DNA from: Euborellia annulipes
Taxonomy: Eukaryota; Arthropoda; Insecta; Dermaptera; Anisolabididae
Direction: 5' to 3'
Assembly (NCBI GenBank): GCA_023213315.1
Contig: JAKCPI010000332.1
Location: forward strand, 124,001 to 188,000
Length of the DNA: 64,000 nt
The notes beneath the pieces were generated by a model that was not told where the DNA came from, did no database searches, and worked only from the letters and a program-made list of their open reading frames with translations. Numbering within the stretch: position 1 is the first letter of the stretch; every line of letters starts with the position of its first letter. A program made the translations under genes and the position numbers. Shown one piece after another: positions 55,586-64,000 of this stretch.

Positions 55586-55953
55586 AGAAAAAATCTGGTG
55601 TGACAAGCACAGCACACAACTTTCTCTTACATTCGGTAATCGAAAGTTGTGTTCTGTTACACCAGATTTTTCGTGTTGACATATATTTAGTTTTCGACAG
55701 TACATTTGGATTCAATATATAAAATTTATAAGTATGGGAAAATATTTATATTTTGTTACCATGGCAACCATTTCTCCTATCTTCCCTATGAAGTCCAAGA
55801 GTAAAATGGTCTTCAGAAGATTTCAATGGCAAAATGAGAATATACACTTTAAAGAACATCTAAAAAATAATTCATTTTTGAATTTTAATCAAAATCGTTG
55901 GAGGGAATTTTGAGAAAATCGAAAAAAAATTGAAAAAGTACATCAGCAAAGTA

Positions 55954-56405
55954 CAGTGAGCGCCACAATTAAGTCTTCACCTGATTAATTTTAAACTGGT
56001 AACCGTTGGCTCTAGTTGAAACATTATGCTTTAATAGGAGAATTAAATTCACAAGGTTTTCTGTTTCAATAATATATTAATTTGATATTAACACTTTAAT
56101 CAGTATGTCTGAAGATGACACATATGGTGTCGAAATACGTATAAAGTGTTAATATCAAATTAATATATTATTGAAACAGAAAACCTTGTGAATTTAATTC
56201 TCCTATTAAATTCTCCACCTGATAGCCCTAAGTATAGGTATATAGTGAAATAATTTTAATAACCGAAAAGGTAAATCGTAAAATCTTGTAAAGATGATTT
56301 TATTTTTACCTTTACAAATTAAAAAAAAATTATTTCACCATAAACCATGTACCATATTCCTTAGGTTCTAGTTATCAGGTGGGGTCTTAATTGTTGCGCT
56401 CACTG
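55954..56405. mobile_element. Tc1/mariner-like element, 452 bp, inserted in HER
   Basis: It begins CAGTGAGCGCCACAATTAAG and ends CTTAATTGTTGCGCTCACTG. HER copies read AAAGTACTAGTACT; here AAAGTA precedes and TGCTAGTACT follows, so TA was duplicated and one copy mutated to TG. No transposase. Confidence 0.88.
56034..56215. repeat. Palindrome around a single hammerhead-like motif
   Basis: Arms of ~68 bp (TAATAGGAGAATTAAATTC and complement) flank CTGAAGATGACAC, ATATG, GTGTCGAAATACG (56109-56138), with a 5-bp stem II and the extra T. It lies inside the mariner-like element. Confidence 0.75.
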
Positions 56406-57114
56406 TGCTAGTACTTTTAGTTGATTTTGATTAAAAGTCTATGTTCACGCTCCAGGGGGGTGTCTAGCTTAAGTATAAAATTTCATCTTTTATTTAATAA
56501 ATAATAATTTCTAATATCGACATATTGACTCATTAACAGTTGAGTAATTTTTATTTTTTCCATTTTAATAATCTTCAATTACGAACGAATGATATTTGTA
56601 ATAAATATTCTTACAAAATTGATTAACAAAGTAAAAATTCGTACTTTAAGGACGTCATTCAGATAAAAAAAAAAGAAGGAATAAAAACTTTGTTAGAAAG
56701 CTAAAAAAAAAAATAATTCAATCTATATACTATCTGTATCAATCAAAAGTATCCATCTAGCTGCCAACGCAATGGTTTGAGCGAACAAGTGCATTGCCAT
56801 GCAGCCAACCAACACAAAGATAATGGATATTTGCTCATACGTTTTCTAATGCCCTAATCAATTTATCAATCTTAAAAAAATAAATTTATATCATCTCTCT
56901 AAGATCTCTACCTACTTAGACTTTCCCCAATTTTATTTAAAACCTTATTAAACCTCGTAGCCCAATTCCTTCTTGCTTTTAATTGAACAAACACACCCCA
57001 TTTCGTGGGACTCGCTTTTTTTGGGCCCAGGGGGCCTCAAAACTCGACATGGAATTTTTGACACCAATGCAATGTCCCCTCTATATATTAACATATATAG
57101 GTAAGAGAAAGTAA

Positions 57115-57595
57115 ACATTTATAACAGAGATTGTTATTGATTAACAAACAGAATTTTGTAGATATGTTTTATGTTGATTATAACTTGAAAATTTCCTATA
57201 AAACAAGTAACATGTCCTTATTAATTAAATGTTTTATTACCCAAACAAAGTTAGCGTATAAACTATAATAATCATGATTACCAAGTCCCGGGGAAGCGGG
57301 CATTTTTTATCTTATACGACCTACCTAGGTTAGTTCTGATTAAGAGCAGAAAAAATATAATTTCATTTATCCTCTCTAGTCAAAATTCAGCGAATTCGTT
57401 GTGTAGCATCAATTCGATAAAATAAAGCAGAACTGATGATGCTACACCAAACCAATAATAGTCCACAGAGTATAAATGAAATGATATTTTATAAACATTC
57501 CTTGTTTATCATCAAATCCCATCAACTATTTAAAACTTTATCATCCGGATGCGTGAAAAATTGACCGCCTCCATGGGAAATCCACAATTATTATT
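57115..57595. other. Unannotated stretch
   Basis: GTGTAGCATCA at 57400 pairs with TGATGCTACAC at 57437; around them are loosely inverted AATTTCATTTAT..ATAAATGAAAT words. Possibly an eroded small palindrome. Confidence 0.4.
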
Positions 57596-57603
57596 ATTAT
57601 TAT

Positions 57604-58005
57604 TAGGAACCGACCGAATATTCGGTTTCGGTTACGGTTTCGGCCAAAAATCATGGTTTCGGCCGTAGTTTCGGTTTCGGCCAAAAAGTGGCCGAACCTT
57701 TCGGCCGGCCGAAACCAGAGTCTGAAAAAATGGGATGAGACTCGCATGCAAAAAAAAAAAAAAAGGTCAAATAATTTGCTCTTGAGGGAGAAAAAAATTT
57801 TAGTCTCCCTAAAAAAAAGGTAAAATGATTTTCACGGGAGGGGAAAAAAATTCAAAAAAAAAAAAAAAAGGTAAAATGAAAAAAAATTTTTATAGGAAAT
57901 ACAAGTTTCGGTTTCGGTTACGGTTTCGGCCGAAACTAAGGTTGAGGCCGAATATTCGGTTTCGGTTTCGGTTTCGGCTGAAAATCTTGTTTCGGTCGGA
58001 CCCTA
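57604..58005. mobile_element. hAT-like element, 402 bp
   Basis: It begins TAGGAACCGACCGAATATTC and ends GTTTCGGTCGGACCCTA. 8-bp duplications ATTATTAT (57596-57603, 58006-58013), though in a TTA microsatellite. Dense GTTTCGG subterminal repeats. Frames here are repeats of F-R codons and not coding. Confidence 0.85.
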
Positions 58006-58124
58006 ATTATTATACAGACAATATTATAATTATTATTATTAGGCTATTAAAAACGAAAGTGTTTTATAGAAAATTTTTAAATCAAAAATATTCATAAGAG
58101 GGTAGCTAAGTTTTTTTTTTCTTT

Positions 58125-58275
58125 ATTTATTTAATCCGCACGGCTGACGTTTCGGTTCCGTGTTTGAACCATCTTCAGAGCTGGGAAAAAGCATTTTATG
58201 AAAGTTTGGTCAGCTCTGAAGATGGCTCAAACACGGAATCGAAAACGTCAGCCGTGCGGATTAAATAAATAAAGG
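58125..58275. repeat. Palindrome with two hammerhead-like motifs
   Basis: ATTTATTTAATCCGCACGGC and its complement bound the element. The right arm reads CTGAAGATGGCTC.. and ATCGAAAACGTC (58215-58248); the left arm has TGACGTTTCGG..CCATCTTCAG. Confidence 0.75.
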
Positions 58276-58499
58276 AAAAAACATTAGCTGCATCTCTCAT
58301 TTTTCTACCCTTTTATGAATATATTGTTAACATCACAGCTATAAATTGCGTTTTGGAAATCAAAAGTAGTTAGCGCACAATTTTGTTTATTAAACAAAAA
58401 CAATATCAACCATTTGAGTATTAGGAATGTATTTTTGAGCATACACAGTTTCTATTTTTCTAAATTGGTATTAATAGTTTTTTAGAAAAATTTCAACTA

Positions 58500-58700
58500 A
58501 GAGAAGGAGAACCGAACCTCTGACTAATATCAATAGCAGCGAAATCTTTACCTCTGCCCTGAGACCCAGAGAGATTATTATTAATATATAAATAATTTTA
58601 AATATTTTTCATTTTTGACATGTCTTTGATATTATAGCACGGATTGTTGAGGTCTAAATTGCCTCAGATGCCGAAAATTTTACCATAAAATCTATCAAAT
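58500..58700. mobile_element. Eroded SINE-like sequence
   Basis: On the minus strand GTCTCAGGGCAGAGGTAAAG and GAGGTTCGGTTCTCC resemble tRNA boxes A and B (58500-58572). On the plus strand GAGGTCTAAATTGCCTCAG and ATGCCGAAAATTTTACC (58648-58685) match the shared SINE tail motif. The two parts point in opposite directions. Confidence 0.5.
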
Positions 58701-59489
58701 ATTATAATTCAATTTCACGTTATTTACTCAAATAATAAATCTAACAGAAGATTGTTTTTTTTTTTTCTAAATATGAATTATCACCTGAAACAGTCAGCGT
58801 TTCTTGGAAAGAAACGTTATTTGCTGAGTACTCTCTCATTAATTTTAGTTAAAACCGTTACGCATGTGATTCTTTTCATTCATTTATTAAGACATTAAAT
58901 TGACCTAGATTGCATGTCTGTCTGTCTGTGTGTGTGTATTTTTAGATGAATAACAAGTGTTTCCTCTAACTCCTCCAACAAAAACAACAAAATCCCGAAT
59001 AATATTATTTCTAAGGAATTTATTTTTCGTTAGTGAGGAAACTCGCACACTTCCTGTTCGTGCACACCTTTTTAAACAATAATCATCAACCTGAGAATTT
59101 TTCTACTGTATTAAAAAAAACCGTATTAATAATTAATTAAACACAGGCGCCGTGTGAAAAATGCAATTATACGCTTAAACGTTTTAATTTAGAATTTTAA
59201 ATTCGATTAACAATGAGTCAAGAGTTTTTGATGGATTGCAATTGAAAAAAAATAAAAATGTCAATCATTTATGACTGAATAAGTTAAGAAAATTAGCGTT
59301 GCAAAGAGGCGAGAAAAATTAAATAAAATGGAAATTTTGTTTTGCATGCAGGATCGACCTTTGGCGATTACATTTAATACCTTAGTATACCCTTCCTGTA
59401 AGGGATGTGATGATATTTTATAAGATCTGTGAAAGGGGGGGGCATGAAAATAAATAAAAATTACCATAAAATGTAGGCTGCATTAGGAC
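58701..59489. other. Unannotated stretch
   Basis: No gene recognised. (GTCT)n and (GT)n at about 58913-58936. Confidence 0.45.
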
Positions 59490-59679
59490 CAGGGCCGGAA
59501 CTAAGAGATTTATTGGGGGGGGGGCAACATTTAATTTGCCGCCCCCTCCCTCCCCCCGCGCCGTGTCACTGTATCTAAGCCAATTTGATTTTAAAATGTT
59601 AATCTTTCTTTAAATTTGAGTCTAAAATTTTCTCGCCTCTAAAATTTGTTTACCGCCCTAGGCTCTAGCCTCACGGGCC
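59490..59679. mobile_element. hAT-like element, right end uncertain
   Basis: It begins CAGGGCCGGAACTAAGAG, like the 8457-8650 element, with G/C runs and TTTGCCGCCC. The right side ends near CTCACGGGCCT without a clear duplication. Confidence 0.5.
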
Positions 59680-59792
59680 TAATAATTTGTAAATTTTCTT
59701 GGATAGCTTTGATTGCGATATGTTCACTTTTCAAACAACGTTTCATAATAACTAACTTCCAGAGCCGAATTTACGAAAAGGCGAACTAGACC

Positions 59793-60012
59793 CAGTAGTG
59801 TATCCAGGTGGGGGCTAAGGGGGGCGCTCGACCCCCCCTCGCCAAAGAAACTGAAATTTCATAATAAATTCATTTTATATAAGAAAGATTACAAAAAAAG
59901 CCCGAACGAGATTCGAATACTAAAAAAAAAAAAAAAAAAAAAAACGTCGAACAAAAAACGGCGCCCAGTTGAGCTTCGCCCCCTCTGTCCTCAAAGGCTA
60001 GTTACGCCGTTG
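59793..60012. mobile_element. hAT-like MITE, 220 bp
   Basis: It begins CAGTAGTGTATCCAGG and ends GGCTAGTTACGCCGTTG. 8-bp flanks ACTAGACC and ACTAGGCC (one mismatch). It sits in what looks like the left end of another element (CAGAGCCGAATTTACG at 59760). Confidence 0.8.
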
Positions 60013-60095
60013 ACTAGGCCCCCGCCTGGGGCGACAAAATTTGTGAAAAAAAAAACGGGCTTAATTTACATACCTATAAATTTTATTTTCAAATA

Positions 60096-60783
60096 GAAAA
60101 ATCTGGTGTGACTGGCGCACAGCACACAACTTTCTCTTACCTTCGGTAATCGAAAGTTGTGTACTGTGCTTGTCTCACCAGATTTTTTGTGTCGACATGT
60201 ATTTAGTTGCCGACAGTACGGTACATTCGATTTTCAAGATGTAAAATATATAAGTATGGAAAAAATATTTATATTTTGTTACCATAGCAACCATAGGAGA
60301 AATTCCTATCTTTCCTATGAAGAACAAGAGTAAAGTGGTCTTCAGAAGATTTCAATCACAAAATGAGAATATACATTTTATAGAGAATCTAAAAAATAAT
60401 TGATTTTTGAATTTTAAAAAAAATCGTTGGAGCAAATTTTGAGAAAATCGAAAAAAACTGAAAAAGTGCATCAGTAAAGTACTAGTACTTTTTGGCTGAT
60501 TTTGTTCAAAAGCTTCGTGTCACGTCCCATGGGGGTGCCTAACTTAAATATAAAATTTCAACTTCCTAGCTCTTTTTGTTCTTGAGATATTTTGTTCACA
60601 GACACACAGACAGACAGACACACAGACACACAGACAGACAGACCATGTCGCGAAAACCACTTTTTTGGATTCAGGGGACCTCAAAACGTGAAGATCCATC
60701 AAAATCTCGACATCGAATTTTTGACATGAAACCAATACTTTCTCTCTCTATATATTAACATATATAGAGAGGTACGAGAAAGT
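60096..60783 (+). mobile_element. HER repeat, full-length copy
   Basis: Complete 5' hairpin, core, (CA)n/(GACA)n at about 60599-60641 and 3' hairpin. Very close to 6066-6760, including the ACCATAGGAGAAATTCC insertion found in both. Confidence 0.9.
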
Positions 60784-60869
60784 AAAAAGAGGGCTATTTG
60801 ATGTTGAAAAGGTACAAGCTAATCAGAAGTCCATCGGCGTGTTAAGGAATTTGTTTTATTGAATGTTTT

Positions 60870-60973
60870 TTACTTTCTCTTACCTCTATATATGATAATA
60901 TCTAGAGAGAGAAAGTATTGAATTCATGTCAAAAATTACCGAAGGTAATGCGACCAGTCACACCAGATTTTTT
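60870..60973 (-). mobile_element. HER repeat reduced to its two ends
   Basis: Minus strand: the outer strand of the 5' hairpin (AAAAATCTGGTGTGACTGG) joins the 3' terminal ~80 bp. All of the core is deleted. Its 3' end faces that of the previous copy 86 bp away. Confidence 0.78.
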
Positions 60974-60999
60974 ATTTTTATTATTAAAAATGAAATGGA

Positions 61000-61480
61000 A
61001 TTAATTTTCATATTTGATTGGTATTTTAATTAAACAAAAAAAAAAGAAATCTCGTTTGGTTGCAACATGTAGGGGTGTGTTTATAGGGGGGTGGGGGTGG
61101 GGGGTGAGAGGTGTAGATGACGGGTTGAATGGTCCAGAGAGGGGCGCAAAACAACAGCATTGATGGGGCGCAATCGAATCAATAGACACAATTACAAGCC
61201 ACTCCAATTGTGTGTGTCCTCTCTCCCCCTCGTTGTCGTTGTTGTTGTTGTTGTTGCTAGGCCCTATCTATCTAGAAGCTGCCTGCTGCTGTTGCTATAC
61301 TACAATTCACTGACTACACATACAACATGTTTTTTTTTTTTTTTTATTATGGCAACCCGATTACGTCAAATGACCTAATTGTGATAAGGGAAATTAGAAT
61401 TTATGACTTTTAAACGCATTCGATAAAAATTCGGTTTTTTTTTATTCAATTTTGGTCTCCCGCACTATTAAAGCCCCTTT
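61000..61480. other. Low-complexity stretch
   Basis: Poly-G/GGGGT sequence (61084-61105), (GTT)n at about 61231-61256 and a poly-T run near 61330. Frames on both strands come from these repeats. No gene called. Confidence 0.4.
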
Positions 61481-61489
61481 ATAATACTA

Positions 61490-61871
61490 CTAGCCGCGCC
61501 GCCCCCTGGACCTCCCTTCAGCTGGCTCGGGCCCGCCTGCGGCGGACCCTGGCCTTTTCTTTTTCATTATGAAAAGAAAATTATTATTATTCCATTCCAA
61601 TTCAGTGCCTGCTTGTTTCATGGAATACACAAATGAAAAGAATACATAAATATTTCTCTATACATTTCCTATGAGAGAAATCGTAACTTTAGAAATTAAT
61701 AACCTACAAAGTTATAGGGATTTCGGGATGAAAATAATTTTCCTGTAATCCCGAGAAGGTCCTCTTTATGCATATAAAATTTCATTCCAAAATTCCAACG
61801 GGAAGTTGCCTAAATAGAGCGTGACAGACAGACAGACAGACAGACGGACACTAGCGAATTATATATATAGA
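61490..61871 (-). mobile_element. Helitron-like element, complete ends
   Basis: Minus strand starts TCTATATATATAATTCGC and ends with a GC-rich region and CTAG, followed by T. It has a (GTCT)n tract near the 5' end and GGGTCCGCCGCAGGCGGG near the 3' end. No coding capacity. Confidence 0.83.
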
Positions 61872-61899
61872 TTACGATCGTGAAAAATTTAGTCTTTTT

Positions 61900-62334
61900 T
61901 TATACCATATTATTTACATTAAAATGCAAAAAATCTTTGTATGTGAAGGTATTAAAATTTAGAGTGAATTGTTCCGCACTGAGCGGTAAATGTTTATTAA
62001 GATCCACGATATTTTCAGAATCCTCTAGATCAAATTTTTGAAAAAGTGAGTGCGAACTAATATTAATTAATTTCAAGAACCTGAGTAGGCGATTAGTCGA
62101 GGTGATAAAGCAGTCAAGAATATAATCCTGAGTTGAAGACAACTCGAGTATACAAATCCTGAGGAAGGAAACGAGAACCCCTCTCAGTATTATTCCTAAG
62201 AGTAACCACAACGTGTCAATTCTGACACTAGCGACTGAAGAGAGATAAACTAACAAAGTACTCAAGAGTCGACAAATTGCAAGCTTTTGAGCAGCCTGCC
62301 AGACAAAAGGGCCCGTTTCTTCATTCATGTTCAA
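61900..62334 (-). CDS. Hypothetical membrane protein fragment (possible exon)
   Basis: A 144-codon minus-strand frame, the longest in the window and not made of repeats. The Met at 62334 follows CAGCTACTTGAAC, so the start could instead be an exon edge. Two hydrophobic segments lie at about residues 20-36 (RLLSTLLVYLSSVAS) and 42-62 (LWLLLGIILRGVLVSFL). The C-terminal part is rich in S, N and F (LPLSAEQFTLNFNTFTYKD). The pattern of a membrane helix, a polar helix, then an L.SA..FTLN-like segment faintly recalls the last helices of arthropod gustatory receptors, but the terminal TY....QF motif is absent. An AAT/GTAAAT near the end could be a splice donor. It lies between a Helitron and a TTAA element. 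Function not assigned; it may also be a chance frame or pseudogene. Confidence 0.3.
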   Translation of the reverse strand: MNMNEETGPFVWQAAQKLAICRLLSTLLVYLSSVASVRIDTLWLLLGIILRGVLVSFLRICILELSSTQDYILDCFITSTNRLLRFLKLINISSHSLFQKFDLEDSENIVDLNKHLPLSAEQFTLNFNTFTYKDFLHFNVNNMV

Positions 62335-62395
62335 GTAGCTGGCCCTGGGGCTTGAATTTTATTTTTTTTTTTTTTTGGACTGTGCAATTCATTAA

Positions 62396-62788
62396 TGTGC
62401 ACATCTCGAAAAACCGTTACACGCCGAATGAGAAGCTGGTTACTCTAGGCGCCAAGAGATGGCGTTAGTTCTCCCTATTGGGATACAAGGGATTTATTCC
62501 ATTTCATTTGAAAGATTCCAGCTAATTAACGATAAAAAATTAATTATTTTTCAACACAATGATTACTAATTTAATTATCTACAAGATATAGAGCGAATTT
62601 TTTTAAAATATCTTTTATTTAATGCTATTAATCTAAAAAAAAAAATTTATTTTTTCGAAAATCAAAAAAAGGGCTTCTATAAGTTGTAGATATTTTAAAT
62701 AGCTTTAATTAAAAAAAAATTTGAGGTCGATAGCTTCAAAATTGAGGCCGCTGGAAAGTCCCAAAATTAGCACCCCGAGACGCGCACC
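62396..62788. mobile_element. TTAA-family element (GGTGCGCGTCTC type), 393 bp
   Basis: After TTAA (62392-62395) it reads TGTGCACATCTCGAAAAACC, an eroded end. The other end is CCCCGAGACGCGCACC, with the second TTAA changed to TTTT. The body is the reverse of 23953-24351 (CAAGAGATGGCGTTAG, CTTCTATAAGTTGTAG). Confidence 0.8.
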
Positions 62789-62953
62789 TTTTTCTTTGAA
62801 AGTCTTAAAAAAAAGTTGCCGACCAGGATTTCGGTTTGGCGGAAGGAGGAACGTCCCCCCCCCCACCCAGTAATTTTTTGTTTTTGCGAAGACATTGGTC
62901 CTCTGGTCCTTCCTCCCCCGCCAATGTTTTCTACAAGTGAAATCCCCAAATCG

Positions 62954-62957
<4 letters not shown>

Positions 62958-62996
<39 letters not shown>

Positions 62997-63244
62997 ATTC
63001 ACACTTTTTTTCTCATTCACACTTACACTCACACACACATTCACAGAGTCTTCTCGGCAACGCAGGCCATTTAAGACTTTAGACGATAACCGTTGTAATT
63101 AATATATATTTGGGGTTCAGGCATTTCTATTTAAGCCATCTGGTATCCAAATGGCTTAAATAAAATCATCGGACTGCCTGGGTCCGAACCCGCGACGTTT
63201 GGTATAGGAGGTAGGCACGCTACCTACTACGCCAGACCCGGGGG
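62958..63244 (-). mobile_element. SINE family 3, full-length, with 14-bp target duplication
   Basis: CCCCAAATCGAGAT (62944-62957) and CCCCAAATGGAGAT (63245-63258) flank it with one mismatch. It has poly-T of about 35, the CA tract, tail motif, hairpin and complete tRNA-like head ending GCCAGACCCGGGGG. The long A-tail suggests a recent insertion. Confidence 0.93.
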
Positions 63245-63258
63245 CCCCAAATGGAGAT

Positions 63259-63727
63259 CAAAGTAATATAAAATTTTTTATAAACATATACATGTATGTA
63301 TTCCCTGACACGGGTTGTGTCAATTAAAAAAAAAAATCTCTTTATAAATGAACGTCGTAAATTTAAATGGATGAATCATTTGAGATCCTTAGGATGTGAT
63401 CTCATCTCAAATTTCAATCTCTAGTCGTTTTTTTTTTTTTTTTTGTTTCTCTTTAGAAACAATTATGGAATAAGAAATATGGTCAGAGTTGCCTGCTTGT
63501 GTTTCTCCGTCTCCTTTTACTTTTTGTCTTCTTTATATTATGATAGAGATTAAACATATAGGGAGATTGTGAAATACCGAGAGGCCTTACAAAAAAAATT
63601 AAACTATTATTTATTTATTTAAATATTATATTTTTTGTTTGTTTGTAAGGACTGAACAAGGGTTCTCAACCCCATCTGTTGCTAAATCTACACACTTTGG
63701 TGGGTGAAATCAATTAATACCTAATTT
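63259..63727. other. Unannotated AT-rich stretch
   Basis: Nothing recognised. Confidence 0.45.
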
Positions 63728-63731
63728 TTAA

Positions 63732-64000
63732 GGAGGAATACAAGCGAAGGTGTTATGCATGTTTTTCCCGCTAAGGTGGCGTTGTGTGCCAGAATGGTAG
63801 CTAATAATATTTAATGCATTTGGTTGATCTTCATTAATCTTATAACAATAAATACTTTGTAAATGATATTATATATTATGTATCTTTTATAAAAGAATAA
63901 AAATATATAAATATAGGCCAGATATAGGCTAATAAGCGATCGGCTGTTAGACTAGCCTGCCATCTTTTGCAAGAATGCTGAACTATTTGACATTTAATTT
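63732..64000 (-). mobile_element. TTAA family R element, runs off the window
   Basis: After TTAA (63728-63731) it reads GGAGGAATACAAGCGAAGG, then TGTTATGCATGTTTTTCCCG, parallel to 13699 on. The window ends inside it. Confidence 0.8.

Larger units (their letters stand above)
55588..57114 (+). mobile_element. HER repeat split by a mariner-like element and a second gap
   Basis: The 5' hairpin (variant, with part of one stem side deleted) and core run to 55953. The Tc1-like insert follows. HER resumes at 56406 (GCTAGTACTTTT) to about 56490, is separated by ~450 bp of unassigned AT-rich DNA, and ends with its 3' part (56944-57114). Confidence 0.75.

Noticed and set aside
57541..58097. R/F-rich frames near 57.6-58.1 kb
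   Set aside because: They are produced by GTTTCGG subterminal repeats of a hAT-like element.

Overview
The window is eukaryotic, probably from an invertebrate animal and perhaps an arthropod or crustacean (inference). It is very AT-rich, holds no intact protein-coding gene that I can support, and is packed with nested non-autonomous transposons, SINEs and microsatellites. No rRNA gene, functional tRNA gene, CRISPR array, operon or prokaryotic feature was seen. The only convincing coding relic is the C-terminus of a non-LTR retrotransposon reverse transcriptase (about 20683-20981, minus strand). A 144-residue minus-strand ORF (61900-62334) is a weak candidate exon of a membrane protein.

The dominant repeat is an unclassified family of about 690 bp, called HER here (hairpin-ended repeat). 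It has a strong ~95-nt hairpin at its 5' end, a conserved non-coding core, a (GACA)n/(CA)n microsatellite, and an AT-rich hairpin at its 3' end. About 20 full, truncated or internally deleted copies are spread from 6 kb to 61 kb. Part of the HER core, or its 3' end, also occurs in elements with a different 5' end beginning GTCATTCCA, including a 1.7-kb near-perfect palindrome (2671-4345). This looks like modular swapping of 5' ends.

Other layers are: (1) SINEs with tRNA-like or 5S-rRNA-like heads that share one tail motif, roughly TAAATGGCCTnAGnTGCCG, several with target-site duplications; (2) hAT-like elements with 8-bp duplications; (3) TA-flanked Tc1/mariner-like elements; (4) at least five families flanked by TTAA, one only 48 bp long; (5) Helitron-like elements with TC...CTAG ends; (6) about 16 loci with a hammerhead-like CTGANGA-stem-GAAACGTY motif, often in palindromes, as known from Penelope-like retroelements.

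Region by region: 1-5 kb SINEs, a small mariner-like element, hammerhead-like palindromes and the large foldback; 6-16 kb HERs, TTAA elements and a three-level nest at 8.8-9.9 kb; 16-27 kb HERs, inverted SINEs, a LINE relic, Helitrons and a 5S-derived SINE; 28-32 kb a SINE split by a 1.6-kb TA element; 33-44 kb hAT elements, two TTAA elements and a second 5S-type SINE; 45-61 kb tail-to-tail HER pairs and TTAA elements; 61-64 kb a Helitron, the ORF, TTAA elements and a full SINE. A few GC-richer islands with GA/CT tracts (13.4, 25.4, 34.5, 44.2, 53.7 kb) look unlike the repeats and may be regulatory. They account for three of nine TGACGTCA octamers in the window.
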